Assembly (NCBI GenBank): GCA_001970955.1
Contig: MPUH01000033.1
Coordinates: 85,908-149,907 of the forward strand
DNA length: 64,000 nt
DNA from: Stentor coeruleus
Taxonomy: Eukaryota; Ciliophora; Heterotrichea; Heterotrichida; Stentoridae
Reading direction: 5' to 3'
Below the pieces are notes generated by a model. The model saw nothing but the letters and a program-made list of their open reading frames with translations, was not told where the DNA came from and ran no database searches. Position 1 is the stretch's first letter, and each line of letters opens with the position of its first letter. Positions 19,471-29,421 of this stretch are shown one piece after another. The position numbers and the translations under genes are program-made.

Positions 19471-19921
19471 TGCAATTTTAAACTGTAATGATGAATAAAA
19501 AATATAATATTGTGAATAAGGTATATGCAGAATGAATATGAAATATAAGCTATTTTGGAAGATTGATAAAAAATAATATTTTATTAGTAGTTTATAAAAA
19601 GTGGAGGTAAAAAGAGCATGTTTTTATTGTTAGGGATTTAGAAGTCAATTGTTTTAAACTGGAACATGTAGGGTTTTAATAGCAAAAAAGTAAATATTTT
19701 AGTTAAAATATAGGGGAAAATTTTAAATCATCAGAATGAGATTGGCTTGCTGCATCCTAAAAGTTTTAAATTTTAATCAAAGATATACTCAAATCAGATA
19801 AGCGAATTTTATTTCAGTGGCTGAATTTATATTTTTTCTTATACTTTAATATGAACACTATACATAAAAATACATTTTCTTCTAATAAATTGACCTATTT
19901 AAATGCTTAATAATCTGATAA
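19471..19921. other. convergent intergenic region
   Basis: This 450-bp stretch lies between the ends of the plus-strand MORN gene and the minus-strand DRG2 gene. It is G-rich at the left and more C-rich at the right, as expected when both sides are 3' flanks. I see no gene. Confidence 0.6.
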
Positions 19922-21034
19922 TTATTTGTTTTTCTTAAGTATCTGGACAACATCTTCATCACACAGCTGATGTTTCAGCCCACATCTTTGTGCATAATGC
20001 TTTGTGCTTTTCCCCCAAACAAAAGCACATCTGAAATCACTAGCAAACTCTCTATGTATCTGCACACAAGCAGCTTCTATCGAATGACCATCTCTTCTCT
20101 CCGTTAAAATCATAGGCTGAGTAAAATCAGGCTTATTCCCAGGTCTCTTCGTATAAACTCTCACCAAGCCAAGCTTTTGCCAAATCCTCTCAATCAAATA
20201 ATCCATATTAAGCTGCATGTTACAAGATATAACTACAGAATCATCTTGTCTAGCAAGATCATTGATTTCTTCAATAGAAATATTATCAATCTTATTGTAC
20301 ACATACAAACAAGGTATATAACTACGATTCTTTTTTTCAATAATATCAATGAATTGATCTACAGTCGCATCTTCTCTAAGCAAAATCTCAGCATGGAAAA
20401 TCTTATATTCATGACAGATTTTTCTAGCGATCTCTTGGTTCATATGCGTTAATTGACAAGTTGAATTAAACATAACCCCATTCTGAGCTTTTTTCTGAAA
20501 TGTGATATCAGGTCTTGGCTGATTAAGTCTTATCCCAACAGATTCAAGTTCTTGTGTGATTTTTTCCTTTTGTTCTGATGAACGCTGAGCATCTAGAACC
20601 ATTAATATTAAATCTGCTGATCTTCCAACTGCAATGACTTGCCTTCCACGACCTTTACCTTCAGATGCCCCTTCTATGATCCCAGGAAGATCTAACAGTT
20701 GAATTGTCGCACCTTTGTAGTTTACAATTCCAGGTATACAAGTAAGGGTTGTAAATTCATATGCTGCAACTTCAGATTGAGTTAAAGTTACAGTACTTAA
20801 TAAGGTTGATTTACCCACACTAGGAAAACCTATTAAAGCTACCCTTGCATCACCATATTTCCCTACATCAAAACCTTCTGCTTTACCCCCACCACCTTTT
20901 GGAGGCTCAAGCAATTGGGCTTTAAGCTTAGCCATTCTTGCTTTGAGTAAGCCTAAATGACCTTCTGTTGCTTTGTTTTTTTGTGTACGAGACATCTCCA
21001 GTTCAATATCCTTAATCCTTTCAAGTACGCCCAT
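19922..21034 (-). CDS. DRG2: developmentally regulated GTP-binding protein 2
   Basis: The 370-residue protein is a full-length DRG-family GTPase. G1 is GFPSVGKST (residues 68-76), G3 is DLPGIIEGA near 115, NKID is near 247 and a C-terminal TGS domain runs from about 290. The N-terminus (MGVLERIKDIELEMSRTQKNKATEGHLGLLKA) and the sequence around the switch regions match DRG2 better than DRG1. In the family, DRG2 pairs with an RWD-domain partner and acts in translation. The start codon is 4 bp from the start of the divergent NUFIP1-like gene. Confidence 0.95.
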   Translation of the reverse strand: MGVLERIKDIELEMSRTQKNKATEGHLGLLKARMAKLKAQLLEPPKGGGGKAEGFDVGKYGDARVALIGFPSVGKSTLLSTVTLTQSEVAAYEFTTLTCIPGIVNYKGATIQLLDLPGIIEGASEGKGRGRQVIAVGRSADLILMVLDAQRSSEQKEKITQELESVGIRLNQPRPDITFQKKAQNGVMFNSTCQLTHMNQEIARKICHEYKIFHAEILLREDATVDQFIDIIEKKNRSYIPCLYVYNKIDNISIEEINDLARQDDSVVISCNMQLNMDYLIERIWQKLGLVRVYTKRPGNKPDFTQPMILTERRDGHSIEAACVQIHREFASDFRCAFVWGKSTKHYAQRCGLKHQLCDEDVVQILKKNK

Positions 21035-21038
21035 AATA

Positions 21039-21479
21039 ATGAATATCCCTGAATACCCTTATTATGTGTATTTGCCTGCAATACCTCCATCCCCACCACC
21101 ATTTTCTCCAACTGAGTCTCCTCCACCTTCACCTAAAGATTATGATCCTGTACTTGATACTCCTGAGGAAATCGAAAAATGGATCCGGGCTAGGAAAAAA
21201 AAATTCCCATGCAAAAAACGTTTAGAAGAGCAAAAAACTCAAGATACAACAAATCAAGAACGGGGAGATATAAGCAAGCTTGAAATTAGAATGAGAAAAA
21301 GAATGGCTTTATTTAGGAAATTATTTAAAAAGACTGAAGGCAAGCCTGGGAGAAATCCTTTTATTAAATACACATATTTAAGGAAAAAGCTTACAAATAA
21401 CAGCATACTTAAGGAACAGAGAGTATTATTACAGTGCATTAAATATATTGGGTCTAATAATTTCTTACAAAATAGTTAA
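21039..21479 (+). CDS. NUFIP1-domain protein
   Basis: From the ATG at 21039 the product has 146 residues. A proline-rich N-terminus (PPSPPPFSPTESPPP) is followed by a NUFIP1/Rsa1-type helix at residues 40-63 (TPEEIEKWIRARKKKFPCKK), then a basic helical tail. In the family this short motif binds Snu13/15.5K during box C/D snoRNP assembly. The open frame reaches back into the DRG2 gene, but this ATG is preferred because the residues before it are the antisense of DRG2 codons. It is short for NUFIP1, as in yeast Rsa1-like minimal forms. Confidence 0.75.
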   Translation: MNIPEYPYYVYLPAIPPSPPPFSPTESPPPSPKDYDPVLDTPEEIEKWIRARKKKFPCKKRLEEQKTQDTTNQERGDISKLEIRMRKRMALFRKLFKKTEGKPGRNPFIKYTYLRKKLTNNSILKEQRVLLQCIKYIGSNNFLQNS

Positions 21480-22200
21480 AAGAAAACTAGTTAGTTGTAC
21501 AAGAGATTATAAACTACTATATAGCTACTTCTTGAATCCTTAAATAGCTTGTGGTTTTTAAAAAGAAAGCTGTAAATAGAATTTTTGTTAGGATATTCAA
21601 TTTAGTCCTTGTACTTATATGCAATGTCTCATATATAAAAAAAAGAAATATTATTAAAGGGTGTGGGAAAATAGTATATTGTGCATTTATCGAGAACACC
21701 AGAAGTAATTATATGACACAATGTTTTGCTTTTTCCACATTGCTGGCTTACTCATATGAGCATATATGAGAATAAAGAGTTCATGTTATTTCTCTAAAAA
21801 TCAATGTCTTCTTCGTTTCCGTCATGTTTCTCTTCTGCTTGCTCTAGTCTACGAATACCTTAACCTTATCCTCATCAAAACTTTAATACTAAAATCATAC
21901 TAAAAGTTTATTATTTACAATAACATTAGTCATTACATCAAAATCCTCATCTTCTTTATCAATAAGAATCTTACTAAAACTAATCCCATTAGAATTCTTA
22001 AAACTCACTTGTATATATAAATTCCCTATAATTTCTCATAAAAAAAAGTCCAGCAATGAATTTCTCCATCTAGTCACAGTTCTATTCAAAAATCTCCTTT
22101 ATATCCTCCCATCACTAAGCTTCCACAATAGAATTAAAGCTAAATCTAAAAAAAAATCTTCTAATAATCGTAAGTATTAAAAAAGGTAATAAACGGATAA
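21480..22200. other. intergenic region
   Basis: No gene is called. Short coding-like fragments on the minus strand (21794-22035) are interrupted by stops at about the rate expected for AT-rich DNA. The last 350 bp are C/A-rich, the usual 5' flank of a plus-strand gene (acyl carrier protein). Confidence 0.55.
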
Positions 22201-22506
22201 ATGTGGAAAGCTGGAAACTTTTTACTTAGGTCACAAAACATGTATCGCTTCCCTATGAGGTGGTTTAGTGGCAGCCAAGATACTGTTGAAAGCTCTATAT
22301 TAGACCAATTAAGAGGTGTTGAAGGAGTGAATGTTTCAAAATTAAGCTCAAAATGCACATTTAAAGAAATTGGTTTAGACTCTTTAGCTCAAATAGAAAT
22401 GTATTCAAGCCTTGAAGATAAATTCAAGATCACTTTGAGTGATGAAGATACTGATGGAGTCAAAAGTGTCCCTGATTTAGTCAAGATAATCCTTTCTAAG
22501 CTATAG
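22201..22506 (+). CDS. NDUFAB1: mitochondrial acyl carrier protein
   Basis: The 101-residue protein has a basic presequence (MWKAGNFLLRSQNMYRFPMRWFS) followed by an acyl carrier domain. The phosphopantetheine attachment serine is in GLDSLAQIEM near residue 59. It would carry acyl chains for mitochondrial type II fatty acid and lipoate synthesis, and in many eukaryotes it is also a subunit of complex I and a partner of the Fe-S assembly LYR protein. The end (SVPDLVKIILSKL) is typical of the family. Confidence 0.93.
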   Translation: MWKAGNFLLRSQNMYRFPMRWFSGSQDTVESSILDQLRGVEGVNVSKLSSKCTFKEIGLDSLAQIEMYSSLEDKFKITLSDEDTDGVKSVPDLVKIILSKL

Positions 22507-22572
22507 TAAGTAAAATCTATGACGTATTATTTGAGTAGAGTTTTCTTTAGATGATTGAAATAAAAATAATTA

Positions 22573-24531
22573 CTACTTTTTTTTAACTATAAGATTCTCA
22601 AGTTGGTGATGGCTTTTTTCTTTTGCTACTTGAGGAGGGGTTTTGCTTTTTGCAATTTCTTTTAAAGAGTCAACCTTTTCAGAGATAAGCTTGTATGAAT
22701 TGATTAAGTCTTCAATATTATTTTCTAAACTTCGGTATTTTGATTGGACTAAAGGAAGTTCTCCATCTATTATCACATCAGCTTGTTCTTTTTTAGATTG
22801 AACTTCAACTAATGGTCTGCTTGTTTCACTCTCTAGTGAATGCATACTTTTCTTTAAATAATCCCTGGTTTTTAATACGTGTTTAACTATTTCTGAATGT
22901 TTCATTTCACTATGGATACGAAGTTGTACCTCACTTTCAGGGAAACCATTTGCTAAAATCATTAAAAAAGGTTTTCTTGGTAATGCAAATGCTTCAACTG
23001 GGATTGAATTTTCATAAGAAGTTACTAGATAAGCTACTATTGTTTTTCTATTCAATAAAACTTCATAATCTCCAATAATAATCCTACTTGCTTTATATGA
23101 AATTTGATGTACTTCTCCATCAAAATTATGTTCAAAGCATATACGACCTTTGTGTACAAAAAGTATTTCTTGTACAGTTTCATGCTCATTGATAATAACT
23201 TCACCTAAACGATAAAATCTAGGTTGAAGGTGAAAAGATAGTTCATACTTAAGTCCAGAATCATTTCCGAAGAAATTTGGAAAAGTGGTGAAAATGTCTT
23301 GGAACATTCTATTAAGAACTTCTTCTCTAAGATCATCATCTAGTTTACTAAAATGCCCATCTTGATCAGATATAAGTTCTTTATAATTTTCTGCTTTCCA
23401 GTATTCTTTAGCTATATCTTTAAGCCGATCTTTAAACCAATAGTATTGGTAATGATTGACTATTTGGTTGTAAAGATTTGATGGGAGTAATCGATATCGA
23501 CTTTCAACTTTATATAGCCAATGTTCTAAAAGATTCATATTTTCATCACTTGGCCATAATATATTTATATTAGAAATCACTTTGTTAAATGCACCAGCAA
23601 GAACAGTATAATACATAGCTCCAATTAGTATTATAAAAATAACTGCAATCATTTCAGAAGAATTTGAAGCAAGGAGATCTCCATATCCAACACCAACAAC
23701 TGTGGTTGAAATAAAATAAGATGTTCTAAGCATAATCTTTCCATTACTAGCTCCTGGAAGGTTTTTATCTTGAAAATTAGGTTCATTTAGTTTATAAAGC
23801 CTAATAAAGCAGCATGCTATAAAATATATTGTAAAATACATCATGCTAAGCACTTTAATCAGACTAAATATAGAATTAATGACTACTTTTGTCACATGAG
23901 TATTCTGGTAAAATCTGATGAATAATTTTATTAACAGTTTCTCCAAAGTTTGTAAAATCCTAAAACACCTTCCAAGTTTCAAAATGCGAGAAAGTCTGAA
24001 AAAAAACTCAATTGAAGGCCATTCAAAAAGTCGAAATGGTATAAGTGCTAAAAGATCGCAAATAAACCATGTGCGAATATACTTTGTTGATATCCTATTA
24101 GGGTCAATAATTATTTTATTCCTTCCACTTGTATAACTTGTGATGAAATTGCATATAAAATCAAATAAAAATAAAATCTGCATTATTATATCATAAATCA
24201 TAGCTTTGTTTGAAGGAGGTCCAAAAGCAAGCCAATAAGGACTTAGAATATTTGATTCTAATATTGCAAAAGACATTAATAAATCAAATAACTGCTTTGG
24301 TAATCCTATGTGACTGATAATTGGCCAGTTATTGTTTTCATTTTCATCCTTTTGAAAATTAAAAGTTTCGCTTTTATGAACACTGAGTGCTTTAAGAAAC
24401 TTGTTGCTTGTTTTTTCATAATCTGAGCGTTTTTCTTTATTTAACTTTAATTTTTTTGTATACGGAATACCAAAAAGCTTAGTTTTCTCTGTTGCTGCTG
24501 GCTTATGGATGTCAGGAACAACCCTTGACAT
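22573..24531 (-). CDS. cyclic-nucleotide-binding, voltage-gated type K+ channel
   Basis: The 652-residue protein has six membrane helices in the ion-channel core (about residues 70-330). The potassium filter is TTVVGVGYGD near residue 281. A helical C-linker and a cyclic-nucleotide-binding domain (about 425-540) follow, then a charged coiled-coil tail. S4 has spaced arginines and lysines (FRLSRILKLGRCFRI) but is weaker than in strongly voltage-gated channels. HCN, CNG and EAG channels share this layout, and GYGD indicates potassium selectivity. Large families of such channels are known in ciliates, where they shape ciliary and mechanosensory responses. It converges on the acyl carrier protein gene with a 66-bp gap. 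Confidence 0.9.
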   Translation of the reverse strand: MSRVVPDIHKPAATEKTKLFGIPYTKKLKLNKEKRSDYEKTSNKFLKALSVHKSETFNFQKDENENNNWPIISHIGLPKQLFDLLMSFAILESNILSPYWLAFGPPSNKAMIYDIIMQILFLFDFICNFITSYTSGRNKIIIDPNRISTKYIRTWFICDLLALIPFRLFEWPSIEFFFRLSRILKLGRCFRILQTLEKLLIKLFIRFYQNTHVTKVVINSIFSLIKVLSMMYFTIYFIACCFIRLYKLNEPNFQDKNLPGASNGKIMLRTSYFISTTVVGVGYGDLLASNSSEMIAVIFIILIGAMYYTVLAGAFNKVISNINILWPSDENMNLLEHWLYKVESRYRLLPSNLYNQIVNHYQYYWFKDRLKDIAKEYWKAENYKELISDQDGHFSKLDDDLREEVLNRMFQDIFTTFPNFFGNDSGLKYELSFHLQPRFYRLGEVIINEHETVQEILFVHKGRICFEHNFDGEVHQISYKASRIIIGDYEVLLNRKTIVAYLVTSYENSIPVEAFALPRKPFLMILANGFPESEVQLRIHSEMKHSEIVKHVLKTRDYLKKSMHSLESETSRPLVEVQSKKEQADVIIDGELPLVQSKYRSLENNIEDLINSYKLISEKVDSLKEIAKSKTPPQVAKEKSHHQLENLIVKKK

Positions 24532-25361
24532 TTTATTATATTAAATATCTTAAGTGGAACTTTTCGTTTACGTAAGCCGCATTGAAAATCATTTTAAAAA
24601 TATCAATTTTATGAAGGATCCTGAGAATTTCATCATTGTGACGGTGTGATTTTTATATATTTTGAACACTGATAAATTTATTCAAATTAGGGCAAGCATA
24701 ATTATGATAAGGTAAAATTTACAACTATAAATGAATTTTAAGAGTAGTTACTTAAATATAAAGTCTAAACAACTTAGCAAGTACTTGAAAAATTACCTTA
24801 GATATTTTTAAAAGCGATATTGACTGTAAATTAGGTGTATCTAAGCAATAAAGGGAAAGGAAAAACTTAAACGAAGTATTAAGGACTGTAAATCACATAG
24901 CTTTATTTGGACTAATATTTACGAAGAGGCTCATAAAAATCTCTGTAAAATTCCTCAAAAAAGCTTATAAAACATATTTTAGCATACTGAATATAGTTAA
25001 ACCTTTGGGTGATTATTACTTAAAATTACATGATAATCATCACAACTGCCTTTTCCTTGCATATTCATTCATAAACCAGTAGCTTATGATATATGTGAAA
25101 TAAATCCTAATAGTAAATATTAAAAAAAAATCTTACAGCTGCCAATTTCCTGATTCATATTACCCACTCCATATAACAGATATTAATAAAATCATAACTA
25201 ATACTTATACAAATAGAACCATAGCACATTGATTATACAAAAATATTGTATTTTAATAACTTTGAAGAAACTAGCCAAAAATCCAACACTAAGAATGAAA
25301 AGGAAGGCATGACCTACAACGAATTCATTTATATAATAATTAATATAGGTTTTTATGTAGT
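24532..25361. other. intergenic region
   Basis: This is 830 bp of AT-rich DNA between two minus-strand genes. I see no open frame with coding character and no repeat. Confidence 0.55.
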
Positions 25362-26328
25362 CTAATAATATGAATCTGTATAATCATAAGTTTGAGAAAT
25401 AATTGAGTTTGAATGATTTATCAAACTAGCAGGAATTTCGGAGATCTCTTTATCAATATCTTGTATTTGAAGTTTAACTATTCTAAATTCACTTTTCAGT
25501 GCTGCAATTTTATAATCTTCTAATTTCTCATCCTTAGCTTCTTTCTTCCTAGTTATTTTTCGAAGATACTCTTTAGCAATTGTGTTTTTTACTTTTTCCA
25601 GCTTATTTATCTTGCTTAAGTCTTCAATTTTTTCTTGAAGTTCTTTAATAGCATTTTTATACTCCTGATTATATAACTGAACTTCCTTATCTTTTTTAAG
25701 TAATTCTTCTTTAACTTCTTTTAATTTGCGCTTTTTTTCTTGTAAGTCAAAATACAAATTTTCTTCCCTTTCAGTGATATTGTCAAGTTCTTGGCGAATA
25801 AGATCATTTTCTTTTTTAAGCTTATGAACTTCTTCTTTTTGTGTTTCTACCTTTTCTTGAAATGCATTGTATCCAACTTTTGAGTNCTTCTTTTTGTGTT
25901 TCTACCTTTTCTTGAAATGCATTGTATCCAACTTTTGAGTTTCTTTTTTGATTAATTGCTTCTAATTCTTCAGATACACGATTCTGTTCTTGATGTAGAT
26001 AAATCATTTGACTATCATGCTCTTCATCTAATTCATGTAAAATTCTTTCAAGACGGGAAATAGATTGTTTAAGTATTTCGATTTCCGGCTGTTTTTCTTG
26101 CTTACTAGCTGTTTCTTCAGGAGTGTCCAATTTAGAGCTTAGGTTGATTAATTGATCATCTTGGTTGGAAGTATCATCATTTATTTCTTGTTTATTAACA
26201 ACTTGGGATGCTTTGGCTTTACCACCCTTAAAAGGAGGTATATACCACCTAGAATTCATTTTATAATTTCTAATATTATCTATACTATTACAACACAAAT
26301 CATAATTATTACTATTAAGATAATCCAT
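25362..26328 (-). CDS. coiled-coil protein, frame broken by assembly duplication
   Basis: Two open frames (26328 to about 25887 and onward to 25362) are one gene. The 54-bp segment 25832-25885 is repeated at 25887-25940 around an N, and this 55-nt excess shifts the frame. Without it the frame is continuous at 912 nt, or 303 residues. The product has an acidic N-terminal part and then long coiled-coil segments from about residue 85 to the end (heptads rich in E, K, L and Q). No globular domain is recognised. A structural or cytoskeletal role is only a guess. Confidence 0.7.
25832..25940. repeat. 54-bp duplication around single N (25886), inside a coding region
   Basis: 25832-25885 and 25887-25940 are identical. 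Collapsing them restores the reading frame of the minus-strand coiled-coil gene, which argues for an assembly artefact. Confidence 0.9.
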
Positions 26329-26637
26329 TATAAGACTTCAAATTTATGACTTTTTACTTATTGCTTTTTCACAAATCGTTTATGCGAATCACACACAATA
26401 TTTACTTACAGATCCAAGTTTTTCTTAAACATCTTATAATTTTTTTAATATAAATTATGTTCCTCTTCATAAAAAGCTAAAAATTCTTAACTCTACAATT
26501 TTCCCCTAAAAATTCCTCAGCATCATCAAAAATTTATCTAAATCTTAAATAATTTCTAATTTTTAATTTTCCCAAGTAAAATCTATAATTAATACTTATA
26601 TAAAATCCTAATCTTTTAATCAGAAATTTATTTTTAA
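26329..26637. other. divergent promoter region
   Basis: This 309-bp AT-rich gap lies between the start codons of a minus-strand and a plus-strand gene. It carries no recognisable site beyond A/T runs. Confidence 0.5.
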
Positions 26638-27795
26638 ATGGGAAATTGTCTAAGTGCATGCAAGAAGACAGAGCCAGGATCTGAAATCATAAGTGAAGCC
26701 GAACAAATCAAAAAACAGCCTGAAAACCAAGAAGAACTAAGCACAATAAACTCACATCTTCATATAGTCGAAGCTTCAATAAACATAGAAGAAAACAAAG
26801 AAATGCCCCAAGAAAATCTTATACAGGTTTCTAATATCCAAGCACTTTTCAGAGGTTATCTTATAAGAATGCAATACTTCGACCAGATTCAACATATTGA
26901 AATCAACCCAGTAATGCAATCAGATCAACCTGAACTTGAAGTTCAAGAAGCAGATACCCAAGCTCCTCATATAGATTTCCAAGTAGACTTTACTCAATTA
27001 CCTTCAGTTTTTCTAAGTGAATTAGCACGTGAAAAACATAATTTTTATGGTAAATTCGATTTTGGTGAGCCTATTGGTAAAGAGTTTAAAAGTCTAGGTA
27101 AACTTATAGATGGAAGTTATTATCAAGGGGAAGTTGATGAATTTGGAATCCCATCAGGTAAAGGGAGCATTTTTTATGAAGATGGGAGTATGTATGAAGG
27201 TGCGTGGAAGTCTGGGAAATTTTATGGGTATGGGAGGATGATAAGTCATGAAGGGGATGTTTTTGAAGGAGATTTTATAGAGGGACAACTTACTGGGAAA
27301 GGTAAAAAAAATTATGCTAATGGGAATTCTTATGTTGGTGAACTTGTAAATAGCTTTCCCGATGGGTTTGGGGAAGAAATTATGTCTGATGGGAGTGTAT
27401 ATAAAGGGTATTTCAATAATGGATTGAAATCAGGAAAAGGAAATTATACTTGGCCAGAAGGAAGTAGTTATGAAGGTATGTTTGTTCAAGATAATATTGA
27501 AGGCTTTGGTAAGTATCTTTGGCCTGATAAAGAGTATGAAGGAGAATGGAAAGAAAACATTCAACATGGACAAGGTTGTTTTAAATGGAATGATGGGAAA
27601 AAATATTCTGGTGGGTATGTTATGGGGAAAAAGCAAGGATTTGGAGTTTTTGAATGGCCTGATGGAAAAAAGTATGAAGGGAATTGGTTTGATGGTAAGC
27701 AAGAAGGTGAGGGTATTTTTTCTAAAAATGGAATAATAAGACAGCAAGGAATATGGAAGGATGGCAAATTTATAGGTAAAAAGGAACAACTTTAA
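26638..27795 (+). CDS. IQ and MORN-repeat protein with N-terminal acylation signal (second copy)
   Basis: The 385-residue protein starts MGNCLSACKK, a strong myristoylation plus palmitoylation signal. A glutamate-rich region, an IQ motif near residue 64-80 (VSNIQALFRGYLIRMQ) and about nine MORN repeats from residue 155 follow (such as YEGAWKSGKFYGYG and YEGEWKENIQHGQG), ending in a short basic tail. The layout is the same as the gene at 18526-19470, suggesting an old duplication. Membrane-cortex localisation with calmodulin control is inferred from the domains. Confidence 0.88.
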   Translation: MGNCLSACKKTEPGSEIISEAEQIKKQPENQEELSTINSHLHIVEASINIEENKEMPQENLIQVSNIQALFRGYLIRMQYFDQIQHIEINPVMQSDQPELEVQEADTQAPHIDFQVDFTQLPSVFLSELAREKHNFYGKFDFGEPIGKEFKSLGKLIDGSYYQGEVDEFGIPSGKGSIFYEDGSMYEGAWKSGKFYGYGRMISHEGDVFEGDFIEGQLTGKGKKNYANGNSYVGELVNSFPDGFGEEIMSDGSVYKGYFNNGLKSGKGNYTWPEGSSYEGMFVQDNIEGFGKYLWPDKEYEGEWKENIQHGQGCFKWNDGKKYSGGYVMGKKQGFGVFEWPDGKKYEGNWFDGKQEGEGIFSKNGIIRQQGIWKDGKFIGKKEQL

Positions 27796-28702
27796 CTTAA
27801 AATATGCATATGATTATTTTATTGTTCTTAATATTTGCTTATAATTTTATTATTTTGCACTTTTTTTGTAGAGAATGAAAAGAATTGTGGAATTTGTAGA
27901 GGAGTTGCTTGCTTGGGTAATATCGTAGATATAAACATTTTACTTAGGATTTATGAATATCATGTATAAATAATAAGAAAATTAAAAAAAAATATTTCTA
28001 AAAATCATGATTTTAGATGTGATTTTAATTTAATTGTAAATGAGTTTTGTTTGATGAAAAACTATACAAAAAATCGAAATGATAATAAGAGAATTTTAGA
28101 AGGGACTTTTATGATTTGAGTTAAGAAATATTAGAACTAAAAAAATAATAAAATAGGATTGAGGACATTTTGAATCAAAAAAATCAGATAATAAATGCAA
28201 GAATAGTCATACCTCGGATAGTGTTAAGTCTTTTCCTTTTAACAGTGAAACTTTAGAAATAATTCAAGTCGCCTTTAAGTATTATAAAAATATACCTAAT
28301 TAATATTAATACTTGAATAACAACTGTTATAACTTTAGTGTAAGTAGCAAAATAATATAACTAAAGTGTCTTAAAAGTATCGCCTGGTAATACAAATTTT
28401 AATGAAATTAATAAAATTTCATGCTCTTTTTCATTTATTCTTTATAAGCAATTATCGAATATTTTTTATTCACTTTTTAACCAAATAATAAAAACTGGCA
28501 ATAGATAAATATATACAAATTTAAATTATATAATTATATATTTCAAGTATAATAATATATATACTTCCTATATAATAGCATCAAAATTATACATAAATTC
28601 ACATAGACTAACAAAATCAAAATATATCAAATATTATCTTTTAAATAAAATATGAAATATAGTCAGCATCACATACTAAAAGAAAAAAACGGATATTATA
28701 TA
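27796..28702. other. intergenic region
   Basis: The first 300 bp are G/T-rich, the 3' flank of the MORN gene. The remainder is very AT-rich up to the DOMON gene. No gene is seen. Confidence 0.55.
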
Positions 28703-29275
28703 ATGGAGTTGCTTTTGATTCTTAGCTTGGTAAGCTGTGCTTTGAGCGTAGGTGTTGTGTATCTACCAAAAGACATGCTGCTCTCTTGGAAATTCCCAAC
28801 CCCAGGTTCAGTTGCTTTCGAATTGCGTGTGCCACAAGTACTTTATGATGAATACGGATATGTTGGTTTAGGGTTCAAATACACTGATGACATATCAGGA
28901 ATGTACTACGCAGACTTGATTAACATTAAATTCAATCAACCTCTTGAAGATTGTTATGGAACTAAGAACACAGTACCTCGTCCTGATGTTTCTCTTGGAG
29001 GAACTTCTGATTTGATTAACCCACGTACAGATGTTACAGCAGATGGGCTTAAAATTACTTGGGAACGAGCTATGAAGACTGAAGATTGTGCTAATGATAT
29101 GGATTTTGAAAATGGGGCAGAATATAGACTACTCTGGGCTGCAGGATTCATGGATGAAGTCACTGGTGAACAACTAAGACATTCAACTAAAGATAGAGGA
29201 ACTATCAACATTAAACTCACTGAAGACTTTTATAATGCTCAGTACAAGCCTTTCATAGTAAGTTCTTTTAATTAG
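28703..29275 (+). CDS. secreted DOMON-domain protein
   Basis: From the ATG at 28703 the product has 190 residues with a cleavable signal peptide (MELLLILSLVSCALS). A single DOMON domain follows: a beta-sandwich with MLLSWKFPTPGSVAFELRV, a GYVGLGFKY strand, and a late WERAMKT...CANDMDF segment. DOMON domains bind heme or sugars, often in redox proteins. No cytochrome b561 domain or membrane helix follows, so the protein is probably lumenal or secreted. The frame is open to an ATG 51 bp further upstream, but that start would bury the signal peptide. Confidence 0.8.
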   Translation: MELLLILSLVSCALSVGVVYLPKDMLLSWKFPTPGSVAFELRVPQVLYDEYGYVGLGFKYTDDISGMYYADLINIKFNQPLEDCYGTKNTVPRPDVSLGGTSDLINPRTDVTADGLKITWERAMKTEDCANDMDFENGAEYRLLWAAGFMDEVTGEQLRHSTKDRGTINIKLTEDFYNAQYKPFIVSSFN

Positions 29276-29421
29276 TAATTCAAGTCTTTTTATTACATAT
29301 AAAATTACTATCTAAAATAAAAATAAGATTCTATTATATAATGAAAAAAGTATTGAAATAATAATAATTTCACTTTGAAGATGACTAGTAAAAATTGATT
29401 AAATTTTATGATTTTTTTTGG

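Noticed and set aside
21794-22035. Broken minus-strand gene fragments between the NUFIP1-like and acyl carrier protein genes
   Set aside because: Two frames look equally coding, stops occur near the random rate and no splice pattern joins them.
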